Assembly (NCBI GenBank): GCA_963753685.1
Contig: CAVWDE010000004.1
Coordinates: forward strand, 62,001-126,000
DNA length: 64,000 nt
Direction: 5' to 3'
From: DATAOG01 sp963753685
GTDB lineage: Bacteria; Pseudomonadota; Alphaproteobacteria; Geminicoccales; Geminicoccaceae
The first letter of the stretch is position 1. Each line of letters opens with the position of its first letter. Of the stretch, positions 53,231-61,918 are shown one piece after another. The notes beneath the pieces are model-generated. The model worked only from the letters and a program-made list of their open reading frames with translations, had not been told where the DNA came from and searched no databases. The position numbers were made by a program, and so were the translations under genes.

Positions 53231-54229
53231 TCAGCCGACGAAGTCGGCGATGATGTCGTTGAACTTGTCGTGGCCCTCGATGAACATGAAGTGGTTGCCG
53301 CCTTCCGCCTCCTCGAAGATCTCGAGGCGGGCGCCCTTGATCTGCTCGCTGACCCAGACCTGCGACTTCCACGGCACGACGCTGACCCGGCCGCTGACCA
53401 CCAGCGTCGGCGCATCGAGGCGCGGGATCAGGTCGCGCCAGTCGCTGGTGCTGTGGTTGTAGAGCAGGGTCGCCGCGTGCTGGCGCGGCATGCGCAGGTT
53501 GCGCTCGATGATCCAGGCCTTCTCGTCCGCCCCGATGTTCTTGGTCACCATGTTGCCGACGAAGCCCTTGGTGGTCTCGACGCCATCCGGGCCGGCCAGC
53601 GCGTTGACCGTCTCGTACAAGGACTGGGGCGTGAAGATCGAGCCGGCGTTGGTCTTCTCCTCCTCCGACCAGGCGGGGTTGCTGGTGATCATCGGCATCT
53701 GGTCGATCAGCAGGAGCTTGGACAGCCGGTCCGGCCCGTACATGTCCCAGTAGTTCCAGATCACCGAGCAGCCCATCGAGTGGCCGAGGATGTTGACCTC
53801 CTGCAGGTCGAGCGCCGCGATCGTGTCGTGCACGTCCTTGGCGAGGCGGCTGATCTTGTAGCCGAAGTCCGGCTTGTCGCTTTCGCCGTGGCCGCGCATG
53901 TCGATCGCGATCACCCGGTAGCGGTCGGAAAGCCCGGTGATCTGGTACTTGAACTGCTCGGCGGTCTGCGACCAGCCCGGGATCATCAGGATCGGCTTGC
54001 CCTCGCCCGCTTCGAGGTAATAGAGGCTGACGCCATCGCTCGTGGTCACGTGCCCGACCTTGCCCGGGACGTCGGCCAGCGCACCCCGGCTGGCGAGCGT
54101 CGTCGCCGACCCGACCGCGGCGCTGAGCGCCAGCGCACCGGCCCCCTTGACCACATCGCGCCGGCTGAGCTGCAGGCCGTCCTTGCGGTCGCCCTGCCCC
54201 GCCCACTCACCGTCTTGCCTGACGACCAT
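53231..54229 (-). CDS. Tat-exported alpha/beta hydrolase
   Basis: A 332-residue alpha/beta hydrolase with a twin-arginine signal, LSRRDVVKGAGALALSAAVG. The hydrolase part has ILMIPGWSQTAEQF (oxyanion loop), VIAIDMRGHGESDKP, NILGHSMGCSVIW (nucleophile Ser in GHSMG), and EGGNHFMFIEGHDKFN (candidate catalytic His). LVVSGRVSVVPW should hold the acid. The Met at 54229 is chosen, with AGGGGG upstream. Substrate unknown; the periplasm is its likely location. Confidence 0.88.
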   Translation of the reverse strand: MVVRQDGEWAGQGDRKDGLQLSRRDVVKGAGALALSAAVGSATTLASRGALADVPGKVGHVTTSDGVSLYYLEAGEGKPILMIPGWSQTAEQFKYQITGLSDRYRVIAIDMRGHGESDKPDFGYKISRLAKDVHDTIAALDLQEVNILGHSMGCSVIWNYWDMYGPDRLSKLLLIDQMPMITSNPAWSEEEKTNAGSIFTPQSLYETVNALAGPDGVETTKGFVGNMVTKNIGADEKAWIIERNLRMPRQHAATLLYNHSTSDWRDLIPRLDAPTLVVSGRVSVVPWKSQVWVSEQIKGARLEIFEEAEGGNHFMFIEGHDKFNDIIADFVG

Positions 54230-54356
54230 GTTCGAGCCCCCTTGGATTTTCGACACCCGGCGTTGGTGCCGGTGTTGCCCTGACACGACCAGCATGCGGC
54301 TGCGGCGGGGGACTGTAAACTCGAATCGCTGACCGCCGGGCGTCGGCCGGCGCCGG

Positions 54357-56222
54357 CTACCAGGGCATCGGCTCCTCGGACTCCAGCAACTGCCTGCGCC
54401 GCTGCTCCAGGCGCCGGACCTCGGCCGCCTGCAGGCGCTCCTGCAGCTGCGCCATCAGCTGGCGGGCGGCCCGGGCGTCCAGCGCCGCGGGCACAGCGGC
54501 AGGCTTGTGCGGCTGGCCGAGTTGGTCGACGCTGGTCGAGAAATAGGCCGGGATCTGGTCGTCCTGCTGGTTGCGCCGGCGGTGGCTCGGATCGGGGGTC
54601 GCCTGGCGCTGGCTGCCGCCGTCGTTGTTGATCTGGTCGGCGACCGCCGCACCATGCTTGAGCCAGGCGTCCTTGCGCGGCTGATTGGCGTTCTTCTGCT
54701 CGCCCCGCAGCTGCAGGTCCATCGCCGCCTGGAAGCGGTAGGCGAGCTCCAGATTGTAGCGCGCGTCGTCCTGAGCCGGATCGAGCGCCAGGCTGTCGCG
54801 GAAGTAGCGGATCGCGGCGTGGGTCAGGGGCAGGGCATTCTCGGCATCGTGGGCGGCCGCCAGCGCCTGGCGGTATTTGATCACCCCGATGTTGTAGCTG
54901 GCGCGGCTGGCGAGCTTCGGGTCGGCGGTGGTGAGGGCTGCGAGATACTGGTCGAGCGCCTGCTCCTGGGCGCGGTTCTTGAACAAGGCACTGCCCTGGT
55001 CGAACCGGATCGCGGGCGAATCGGGCAGGATCCCGGCTGCGTCCCGATAATGCTCGAGGGCCGCCTGGTACTGCCCCGCCTGATAGAGCGCGTTGCCCTG
55101 GTGCACCGCCCGCTGCGCCTGGTCGGCGCCGAGGATCGGCAGCAGGACCAGGAGGCCGGCCACCGCTTGCCGGCGCGGCAGGGGCGCCAGGCCTGCGGCC
55201 AGCCGGCCGGATGCCGGCTCCGGGCCCGAGCGCTGCAGGACCAGGTCGAGCACCAGCAACAGGACCGCCAGCAGCAGGAAGATCTGATAGCGGGCGGCGA
55301 GCTCCGGGTCGGCGGCCGCCGGCAGCTCGCGCCGCGGCTTGCCGGCGATGGTCTCGAGATACAGGCGATCGAGGCCCTCCGGACCATCCGGCAGCCGCTG
55401 GTAGGTGCCGCCGCCGGCGGCCGCCACCCTGGTCAGCAGATCGCTCTCCAGGCGGGTCCGGACCTGCTGGCCGTCGTGGGTCAGATAGCTCTGCCTGGCG
55501 CCGCCGGCGATCGGGATCAGGGCGGTCCGATCCGGATCGCCGACCCCGACCGCGTACAGGCTCAGATGCCGCCGCCCGAGCTCGGCCGCCGCCTCCGCCG
55601 GCTGGCCGCCGTGGTCGCCGCCGTCGCTGACCAGGATCAGGTCGGTGTAGCCCGGCGCCAGCTCGCCGAACGCTCCCCCGACCTTGCGCAGCGCCGCCGC
55701 GATCGAGGTCCCGTGCAGCGTCGCCGCGTCCGGCGAGGCGTCCCCCAGGCGCTTCAGGAACAGCTCGTAGTCGCGGGTCAGCGGACAGAGCACGTCGGCG
55801 CGGCCGGCGAACGCCAGCAGCCCGAGCCGCGTGCCGCCCTCCCGCTGCACCGCCGCCACCAGCTTGCGCACCGCGGCCTTGGCGTGCTCCAGCCGGTTCG
55901 GCTGCGCGTCCTCGGCGAGCATGCTGTAGGACACATCCAGCAGCACGACCACGTCCCGCCCGAGCAGCGGCAGCGCGCGCGCCCCCTGGCCCCAGTGCGG
56001 CTGCATCAGCGCGACGATGCAGCAGGCGACCGCCCCGAGCAGGCAGGCCGGGCGCCCCCAGCGCGCCCGCGCGCGCCCCGCCGGCGGCAGACCGGCCGCC
56101 AGATCCTGGGCGCCGAAATCTGCCAGCGCCTGCCGGCGGCGGCGGAAGGCGTAGGCGTAGACAAGCGCCAGCGCCGGCAGCAGCGCCAGGAGCCAGACCG
56201 CAGACCAGGCCTCGAATCGCAT
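54357..56222 (-). CDS. BatB-BatC fusion: VWA domain plus TPR
   Basis: A 621-residue inner-membrane protein. N-terminal helices are followed by a von Willebrand A domain with intact MIDAS (VVVLLDVSYSMLAEDAQPNR, core DVSYSM; later SDGGDHGG). One more helix (FLLLAVLLLVLDLVLQ) leads into a TPR region (NALYQAGQYQAALEHYRDAA; RYFRDSLALDPAQDDARYNLELAYR) and a Glu/Arg-rich tail. BatB (VWA) and BatC (TPR) are often separate; here they are one chain. The Met at 56222 has AGAGG upstream. It follows the BatA-like gene by 25 bp. Confidence 0.88.
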   Translation of the reverse strand: MRFEAWSAVWLLALLPALALVYAYAFRRRRQALADFGAQDLAAGLPPAGRARARWGRPACLLGAVACCIVALMQPHWGQGARALPLLGRDVVVLLDVSYSMLAEDAQPNRLEHAKAAVRKLVAAVQREGGTRLGLLAFAGRADVLCPLTRDYELFLKRLGDASPDAATLHGTSIAAALRKVGGAFGELAPGYTDLILVSDGGDHGGQPAEAAAELGRRHLSLYAVGVGDPDRTALIPIAGGARQSYLTHDGQQVRTRLESDLLTRVAAAGGGTYQRLPDGPEGLDRLYLETIAGKPRRELPAAADPELAARYQIFLLLAVLLLVLDLVLQRSGPEPASGRLAAGLAPLPRRQAVAGLLVLLPILGADQAQRAVHQGNALYQAGQYQAALEHYRDAAGILPDSPAIRFDQGSALFKNRAQEQALDQYLAALTTADPKLASRASYNIGVIKYRQALAAAHDAENALPLTHAAIRYFRDSLALDPAQDDARYNLELAYRFQAAMDLQLRGEQKNANQPRKDAWLKHGAAVADQINNDGGSQRQATPDPSHRRRNQQDDQIPAYFSTSVDQLGQPHKPAAVPAALDARAARQLMAQLQERLQAAEVRRLEQRRRQLLESEEPMPW

Positions 56223-56247
56223 GCCGCCTCTCAAGCCTGCCGCACGT

Positions 56248-57273
56248 TCAGGGAACCGTGCGCAGGCGGGTGTTGACCAGGACGATCTCGAGCATGAGCA
56301 GGGCCAGAGCGAGCCCCGCGAACAGGGGGAAGAGCTCGACGTAGCGCTGCTGGTGCAGGGCGATGTTCGGCGCCTTCTCCAACCGGTCGATCTCGGCGTA
56401 GATCGAGCGCAGGGTCGCGCCGTCGGTCGCCCGGAAGTACTTGCCGCCGGTCAGTTCGGCGATCTGCTCGAGGGTCTGCTCGTCGATCGTCACCGGCGAG
56501 GAGACGTAGTCGACCTTGCCGCCGGCGGCGGCGACCGGGACCAGCGCAGTGCCGCGCGAGCCGGCGCCGATGGTGTGGATCTTGATGCGATAGGCGGCCG
56601 CGATCCGGGCCGCGACCAGGGGCCCGACCTCGCCCGCGTTGAAGCTGCCGTCGGTCAACAGGATGATCACCTTGGCGGCCCCCGGGGCGTGGTCGAGCAG
56701 ATCGACCGCGCGCACGATCGCATCGCCGATCGCGGTGCCGTCCTCGGTCGGCAGCTCGACCATCTTGACCTGGTCGAGCAGCCCGAGCAGCGCCTGGTGG
56801 TCGAGGGTCGGCGGGCTGATGGTGTCGGCATAGCGGGCGAAGGTGACCATGGCGATGGCATCGCCGCTGCGGCCACCCGGGGTCGCCTTGCCGCCGGTGA
56901 TGAAGTCGCGCAGCGTCGCCTTCACGACCTCGAGCCGATCGCTCGGCCGGTCGTCGAGCTTGAGATCCATGGCACTCATGCTGCTGGAGATGTCGACCAC
57001 CATGGCGATCGCGATGCCCTCGCGATGGATGGTGGTGGTCTCGACGCCCCACTGCGGCCCGGCGATCGCGAGCACCGCGAGGCCGAGGACCAAGCCCCGC
57101 AGCCATGGCAGACCCAGGTACAGGCGCAGTGCCAGCGTCGGCTGCAGCTGCGCGAGATCGCCGCCTGCGGGGAAGCCGATCGCGAGCGGCCGGGCGCGCC
57201 GGCGCACGAGCCACCCGATCAGGACCGGCACCAGCAGCAGGAGCCACAGGGCCTCGGGCGCGGCGAACCTCAT
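56248..57273 (-). CDS. BatA-like VWA-domain membrane protein
   Basis: A 341-residue protein with an N-terminal aerotolerance-type segment (LWLLLLVPVLIGWLV), a VWA domain whose MIDAS is AIAMVVDISSSMSAMD and VIILLTDGSFNAGEVGP, and a C-terminal helix (FAGLALALLMLEIVLVN). It pairs with the downstream BatB-BatC gene. In most genomes the set begins with a MoxR ATPase and a DUF58 protein; neither is upstream here, where the next gene is divergent. Confidence 0.9.
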   Translation of the reverse strand: MRFAAPEALWLLLLVPVLIGWLVRRRARPLAIGFPAGGDLAQLQPTLALRLYLGLPWLRGLVLGLAVLAIAGPQWGVETTTIHREGIAIAMVVDISSSMSAMDLKLDDRPSDRLEVVKATLRDFITGGKATPGGRSGDAIAMVTFARYADTISPPTLDHQALLGLLDQVKMVELPTEDGTAIGDAIVRAVDLLDHAPGAAKVIILLTDGSFNAGEVGPLVAARIAAAYRIKIHTIGAGSRGTALVPVAAAGGKVDYVSSPVTIDEQTLEQIAELTGGKYFRATDGATLRSIYAEIDRLEKAPNIALHQQRYVELFPLFAGLALALLMLEIVLVNTRLRTVP

Positions 57274-57466
57274 CGGCGCCCGCGGCCAGCGCTCGGATCG
57301 ACCGGCAAGCTACGGCTCATGATCCTTCCTCGAGGCCCTCGGCCGGACCCTTAAGATGAAGATCAGGTGAATAGAGGCAAGTCGGGGTCGGTTTGACAAG
57401 ACTGTTGGCGCCGCACCCGCGCGCTATAAGGTCACGAAGGACGGCGGGCGGCGAGGAGGCAGGCGG

Positions 57467-59882
57467 ATGCGATCAGAGGCCCGGGTGGTGGTGATCGGCG
57501 GCGGCGTGGTCGGCTGCAGCGTCTTGTACCATCTGACCAAGCTCGGCTGGCGCGACGTCGTGCTGCTGGAGCGGGACGAATTGACCTCGGGCTCGACCTG
57601 GCACGCCGCGGGCGGCATGCACACCATCAACAGCGACCCGAACGTCGCCAAGCTGCAGGCCTACACGATCCGCCTCTACCGCGAGCTCGAAGCGATCTCG
57701 GGCCAGAGCTGCGGCATCCACCTGACCGGCGGCATCATGCTCGCGGGCACAACGGAGCGGCTCGACTTCCTCAAGACCGCGCACGCCCGCGGCCGCCTGC
57801 TCGGGCTCGAGAGCGAGTTCATCTCGATGGCCGAGGTCAGGCGCCGCCATCCGCTGATCGAGACCAGCCACTTCCGGGGTGCCCTGTTCGATGCCAACGA
57901 GGGCCACATCGACCCCTCGGGCGTGACCCAGGCCTACGCCAAGTCGGCCCAGAAGGGCGGCGCCGAGGTTGTCCGGTTTACGCCCGTGACCGAGCTTTAC
58001 GCCCGCCCGGACGGCGGCTGGCTGGTCGTGACCCCCAAGGGCAGCATCAAAGCCGAAATCGTCGTCAACGCCGGCGGGCTCTGGGCGCGCGAGGTCGGCC
58101 GCCTGGTCGGCCTGGAATTGCCGGTGCTGGCCATGGAGCACCACTACCTCGTGACCGAGGACCTGCCGGAAATCCTGGCGCGCAGCGAGGAGCTGCCGCA
58201 CGCGATCGACTTCGAGGCCGAGATCTACACCCGCCAGGAAGGCAAGGGCCTCCTGCTCGGGACCTACGAGAAGGCGTGTGTGCCCTGGTCGCCGCACACC
58301 ACGCCCGCCGACTTCGGCCACGAGCTGCTGACGCCGGACCTGGACCGGATCGCGCCCAGCCTCGAGCTCGCTTTTGCCCACTTCCCCCCACTCGAGCGAG
58401 CGGGCATCAAGCGGGTGATCAACGGCCCGTTTACCTTCGCGCCCGACGGCAATCCCTTGGTCGGGCCGGTCCCGGGGCTGCGCAACTTCTTTTGCGCCTG
58501 CGGCGTCATGGCCGGCTTCTCCCAGGGCGGCGGGGTCGGCCTGACGCTTGCCAACTGGATCGTCGAGGGCGATCCGGGCATGGACGTGTTCGCGATGGAT
58601 ATTTCCCGGTTCGGCGACTTCGCGACCCGCGCCTACACCAACGCCAAGGTCCGGGAAAACTACAGCCGGCGCTTTTCGATCACCTTCCCCAACGAGGAGC
58701 TGCCGGCGGCAAGGCCCCAGCGGACGACCCCGGTCTACGACCGCCTGAAGCGCCAAGGGTGCGGTGTTCGGCGCGAGCTTTGGCCTCGAGCATGCGCTCT
58801 GGTTCGCGCCTGCGGGCACCGAAGCGCACGAGCTGCCGACCTTCCGCCGCTCGAACGCGCACGACCCCGTGGGGGCCGAATGTCGCGCCGTGCGCGCGGG
58901 CGTCGGCCTGCTCGAGATCGCGAACTACGGCAAGCACGAGATCAAGGGGCCCGGTGCGGAAGCCTGGCTGAACCGCATGCTCGCGGGCCGCCTGCCGAAG
59001 CCCGGGCGGATCACGCTGGCGCCGATGCTCGGCCCAAGCGGCAAGCTAATGGGCGATTTCACGGTCTCGAGGCTCGGCGACGAGCGCTTCATGATCGTGG
59101 GCTCCGGCGCTGCCGAGCGCTTCCACGTCCGCTGGTTCGAGGCTCACCTGCCGGACCGCGGCGTCGCTGTGCGGCCGATCACGACCGAGCGGGTGGGCTT
59201 CATGCTGGCCGGCCCGCGCTCACGCGAGCTGCTCGCGCGGCTCACGGATCACGATCTTTCGCCGGGCGCCTTCCCGTTCTTCCAGATCCGCGCGATCGAC
59301 GTCGCGACGGTGCCGGCCCTGGTCGCGCGCGTTTCGTTCACGGGCGAGCTCGGCTTCGAGATCTACGTCGATGCCGCCTATGAGCTCGCCCTCTACGACG
59401 CCCTGGTCGCCGCGGGCGCCGACCTCGACCTGGTCCATTTCGGCGGGCGCGCGTTGAACTCCCTGCGCCTGGAAAAGAGCTTCGGCGCCTGGCTGCGCGA
59501 ATACACCCCGGACTACACGCCCTTCCAGGCCGGCCTCGACCGGTTCATCGATCTGGCCAAGGGCGACTTCGTCGGCCGCGAGGCCGTGCTCCGCCAGCAG
59601 CAGGAGGCCCCGAGCCAGCGCCTCGTGACGCTGGTGGTCGAGGCCGCCGATGCCGACGTCTACGGCGACGAGCCGGTGCTGGCCGACGGCCGGGTGGTCG
59701 GTTTCACGACTTCGGGCGGCTACGGCCACACGGTCGAGAAGAGCATCGCACTCGCCTACCTGGAGCCCGCCTGCGCGACGCCCGAGGCCGAGCTCAAGAT
59801 CACGATCCTCGGCGACGACCGCCCGGCCCAAGTCATGCCCGGCCCCCTCTACGACCCGACCGGCGCCCGCATGCGCAGCTGA
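57467..59882 (+). CDS. Dimethylglycine/sarcosine dehydrogenase-like FAD enzyme with GcvT domains (frameshifted)
   Basis: About 805 residues after correction. The N-terminal FAD oxidoreductase has VVVIGGGVVGCSVLYHLTKLG and GSTWHAAGGMH; the His of WHAAG is the covalent flavin site in dimethylglycine dehydrogenase. The first frame turns to nonsense after YDRLKRQG. AVFGASFGLEHALWF continues in the +1 frame, with the tetrahydrofolate-binding GcvT part (NYGKHEIKGPGAEAWLNRML; ALNSLRLEKSFGAWLREYTPDYTPFQAGLDRFI, core SLRLEKSFGAW) to 59882. Removing one base of the GGG at 58756-58758 fixes it. The enzyme would demethylate dimethylglycine or sarcosine, feeding one-carbon units to folate. Confidence 0.9.
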
Positions 59883-59954
59883 GCGCGAGCCTTCGCGTGC
59901 GGATGTTTCCCACTTAGATTATGATCAGCGGGCAGGTGACGAAGGAAGCTTGTG

Positions 59955-60263
59955 ATGGCGTTGGTCAAGGTTCGGGAGCGCGGCGAGATCACGCTGCCGC
60001 GCGAGATCCAGGAGGCGCTGGCCCTTCGGGCGGGCGACGACCTCGAAGCCCTGGTCGTCGAAGGCGGCGTGTTGCTGAAGAAGCCCCTGAGCGCCGCCGA
60101 ACGCGAAGCCGCCTGGCAGCGCGTCGAGCAGGCCATGAGTTCGGTCCGATACGCCGGTCCGGGTCCCGAGCCGTCCGAGGACGAGGTGATGCAGGAGGCG
60201 GTCCGGATCGTCAAAGAGGTGCGCAAGGAGATGGCGCGCGAGCGGCGTGCGCGTTCTCGTTGA
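59955..60263 (+). CDS. AbrB/SpoVT-family antitoxin
   Basis: A 102-residue antitoxin: VKVRERGEITLPREIQEALALRAGDDLEALVVEGG (core GEITLPREIQEALALRAGD) is the AbrB fold. The C-terminal half is a long charged helix, longer than usual for VapB. ATG 59955 lies just after a GTG at 59952; GGAAG upstream serves either. It overlaps the PIN toxin gene by 17 bp. Confidence 0.9.
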   Translation: MALVKVRERGEITLPREIQEALALRAGDDLEALVVEGGVLLKKPLSAAEREAAWQRVEQAMSSVRYAGPGPEPSEDEVMQEAVRIVKEVRKEMARERRARSR

Positions 60264-60660
60264 CAGCTCGGTCCTGATCAGCGCTTTCCTGAGGCCGGGA
60301 CTGCCGCGCGATCTGTTGAGCGCCGCCCGGGAGGGGCGCTTCGCTCTGTGCCTGAGCGATTTTCTGCGGGCGGAGGTTGGGCGCGGTCTGCGCAAGGCTC
60401 GTAACGCGACCCGCTACCGCTATACACCCCAGCAGGTGGAAGCTTTCATCGCCGATACCTTCGGCAGCGCCACATTGGTCGTGACCAGGCTGCCCACAAT
60501 CGAGCCGGTCTGCCGGGATCCGAACGACGATCACGTGCTCGCGGCGGCGGTGGCCGCAGGCGCGGGCTCCATCGTCACCGGCGATGCCGATCTTTTGACC
60601 CTGGGTCAGTATCGAGGCATTCGCATCCTCGGCGTCCGCGCCTTCCTGGCCGAGCTTTGA
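60247..60660 (+). CDS. PIN-domain toxin, VapC-like (PRODH/PilT type)
   Basis: A 137-residue PIN protein of the subgroup with pattern VLVDSSVLISAFLRPGLPR (first Asp), LCLSDFLRAEVGRGL (Glu), CRDPNDDHVLAAAVAAG and IVTGDADLL (acidic residues). GTG start lies within the antitoxin gene, a 17-bp overlap. The subgroup is often annotated as putative toxin-antitoxin component. Confidence 0.9.
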   Translation: MRVLVDSSVLISAFLRPGLPRDLLSAAREGRFALCLSDFLRAEVGRGLRKARNATRYRYTPQQVEAFIADTFGSATLVVTRLPTIEPVCRDPNDDHVLAAAVAAGAGSIVTGDADLLTLGQYRGIRILGVRAFLAEL

Positions 60661-60790
60661 GGTTCGAAGTTTGCGCTTGCGTTGCTCGCCGGTCGCGGGC
60701 AAGTCAGCCCGGACGATGACAGCCGCGGGTTGATTGGGTGAGCCCGCGCCTGCTGTTGCGATCGTCCCGCTGCCGCACCGGAGCCTGCCC

Positions 60791-61918
60791 GTGCGCTTCA
60801 TCCATACTGCCGACTGGCAGATCGGCAAGGTTTTCCGACTGGTCGACGACGCGACCGCGGGCGTGCTGCAGGCCGCGCGCCTGGAGGCGATCTCGACGCT
60901 TGGCCGCCTGGCCCTGGAACAGGCGGCGCCGACCGTGCTGGTCGCGGGCGACATCTACGACGTCGCCAGCGCCGAGGACCGGACGCTCGGCCAACCGCTC
61001 GAGCGCATGCGCGGCTTTGCCGACGTGCATTGGCACCTGATCCCCGGCAACCACGACCCGCATCAGCCGGGCGGACCCTGGGAGCGCGTGCGGCGCCGCG
61101 GCCTGCCGGACAACGTCCGGCTGCACCTGGAGCCCGCGCCCGTCGCGCTCGCTGGCGGCCAGGCGCAGCTGTTGCCGGCGCCGCTCGTCAGACGGCGCGC
61201 GCTGGCCGACCCGACGCTTTGGATGGATCAGGCGCCGACGCCTGCGGGCGTGCCCCGGATCGGCCTCGCCCACGGCTCGATCAGCGCCTTCGGCGCCGAT
61301 GCGACCAGCCAGCCCAACCTGATCGACCCGGCCCGGCCGGAGCGCGCGGGCCTTGCCTATCTGGCGCTCGGCGACTGGCATGGGCTGAAGCGGATCGGGC
61401 CGCGCTGCTGGTATTCGGGCACGCCCGAGGTCGACGATTTCGGCGTCGAAGGCGGCGGCCAGGCCCTGCTCGTCGAATTGCCGGCGCCGGGCGCGCTGCC
61501 CGAGGTCAGGCCGCTTGCCGTCGGCCGCTTCGACTGGCGCCAGGAGAGCGTGCAGATCCACGGCCCGGACGATGTCGAGGTCGTGAGCGCGCGCCTGCGC
61601 GCCCTGTGCGCGGAACCGGCGCGCCTGCTGCTCGATCTGGCACTCGAAGGCACGCTCTCGCTCGCCGGCCGCGCGCATCTGGCGCGCGCGCTCGATGCGC
61701 TCCGCGCCGCCCTGTGCTGGCTGCGGGTCGATGACGAGCGGCTCTATCTCGAGCCCTCGGCCGAGGACCTGGAGGCGATCGCGCCGGGCGGCTTCCTGCG
61801 GCTCGCCGCCCTGCGGCTGCAGGCCCTCGCGGACGATCCGGACGAGCCGGCGCGGGAGATCGCCGCCCGGGCGCTGCTCCGCCTCTACGCCGAGCACCAG
61901 AAGCTGCACGCGCCATGA
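60791..61918 (+). CDS. SbcD/YhaO-like DNA repair exonuclease
   Basis: A 375-residue metallophosphoesterase of the SbcD/Mre11 family. RFIHTADWQIGK (metal site 1), VLVAGDIYDVAS (motif 2), LIPGNHDPHQPGG (motif 3), IGLAHGSI and LALGDWHG (later His residues) are in the right order. The GTG at 60791 begins directly at the conserved strand. It overlaps the SbcC-like gene by 4 bp, and the two should form a nuclease complex acting on DNA ends or hairpins. Confidence 0.92.
   Translation: MRFIHTADWQIGKVFRLVDDATAGVLQAARLEAISTLGRLALEQAAPTVLVAGDIYDVASAEDRTLGQPLERMRGFADVHWHLIPGNHDPHQPGGPWERVRRRGLPDNVRLHLEPAPVALAGGQAQLLPAPLVRRRALADPTLWMDQAPTPAGVPRIGLAHGSISAFGADATSQPNLIDPARPERAGLAYLALGDWHGLKRIGPRCWYSGTPEVDDFGVEGGGQALLVELPAPGALPEVRPLAVGRFDWRQESVQIHGPDDVEVVSARLRALCAEPARLLLDLALEGTLSLAGRAHLARALDALRAALCWLRVDDERLYLEPSAEDLEAIAPGGFLRLAALRLQALADDPDEPAREIAARALLRLYAEHQKLHAP

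Noticed and set aside
4475..58758. Programmed +1 frameshifting as a shared recoding mechanism
   Set aside because: The sites have no common slippery codon, no stop codon at the shift and no shared structure, and the genes are unrelated. Surplus bases in G/C runs explain them more simply.
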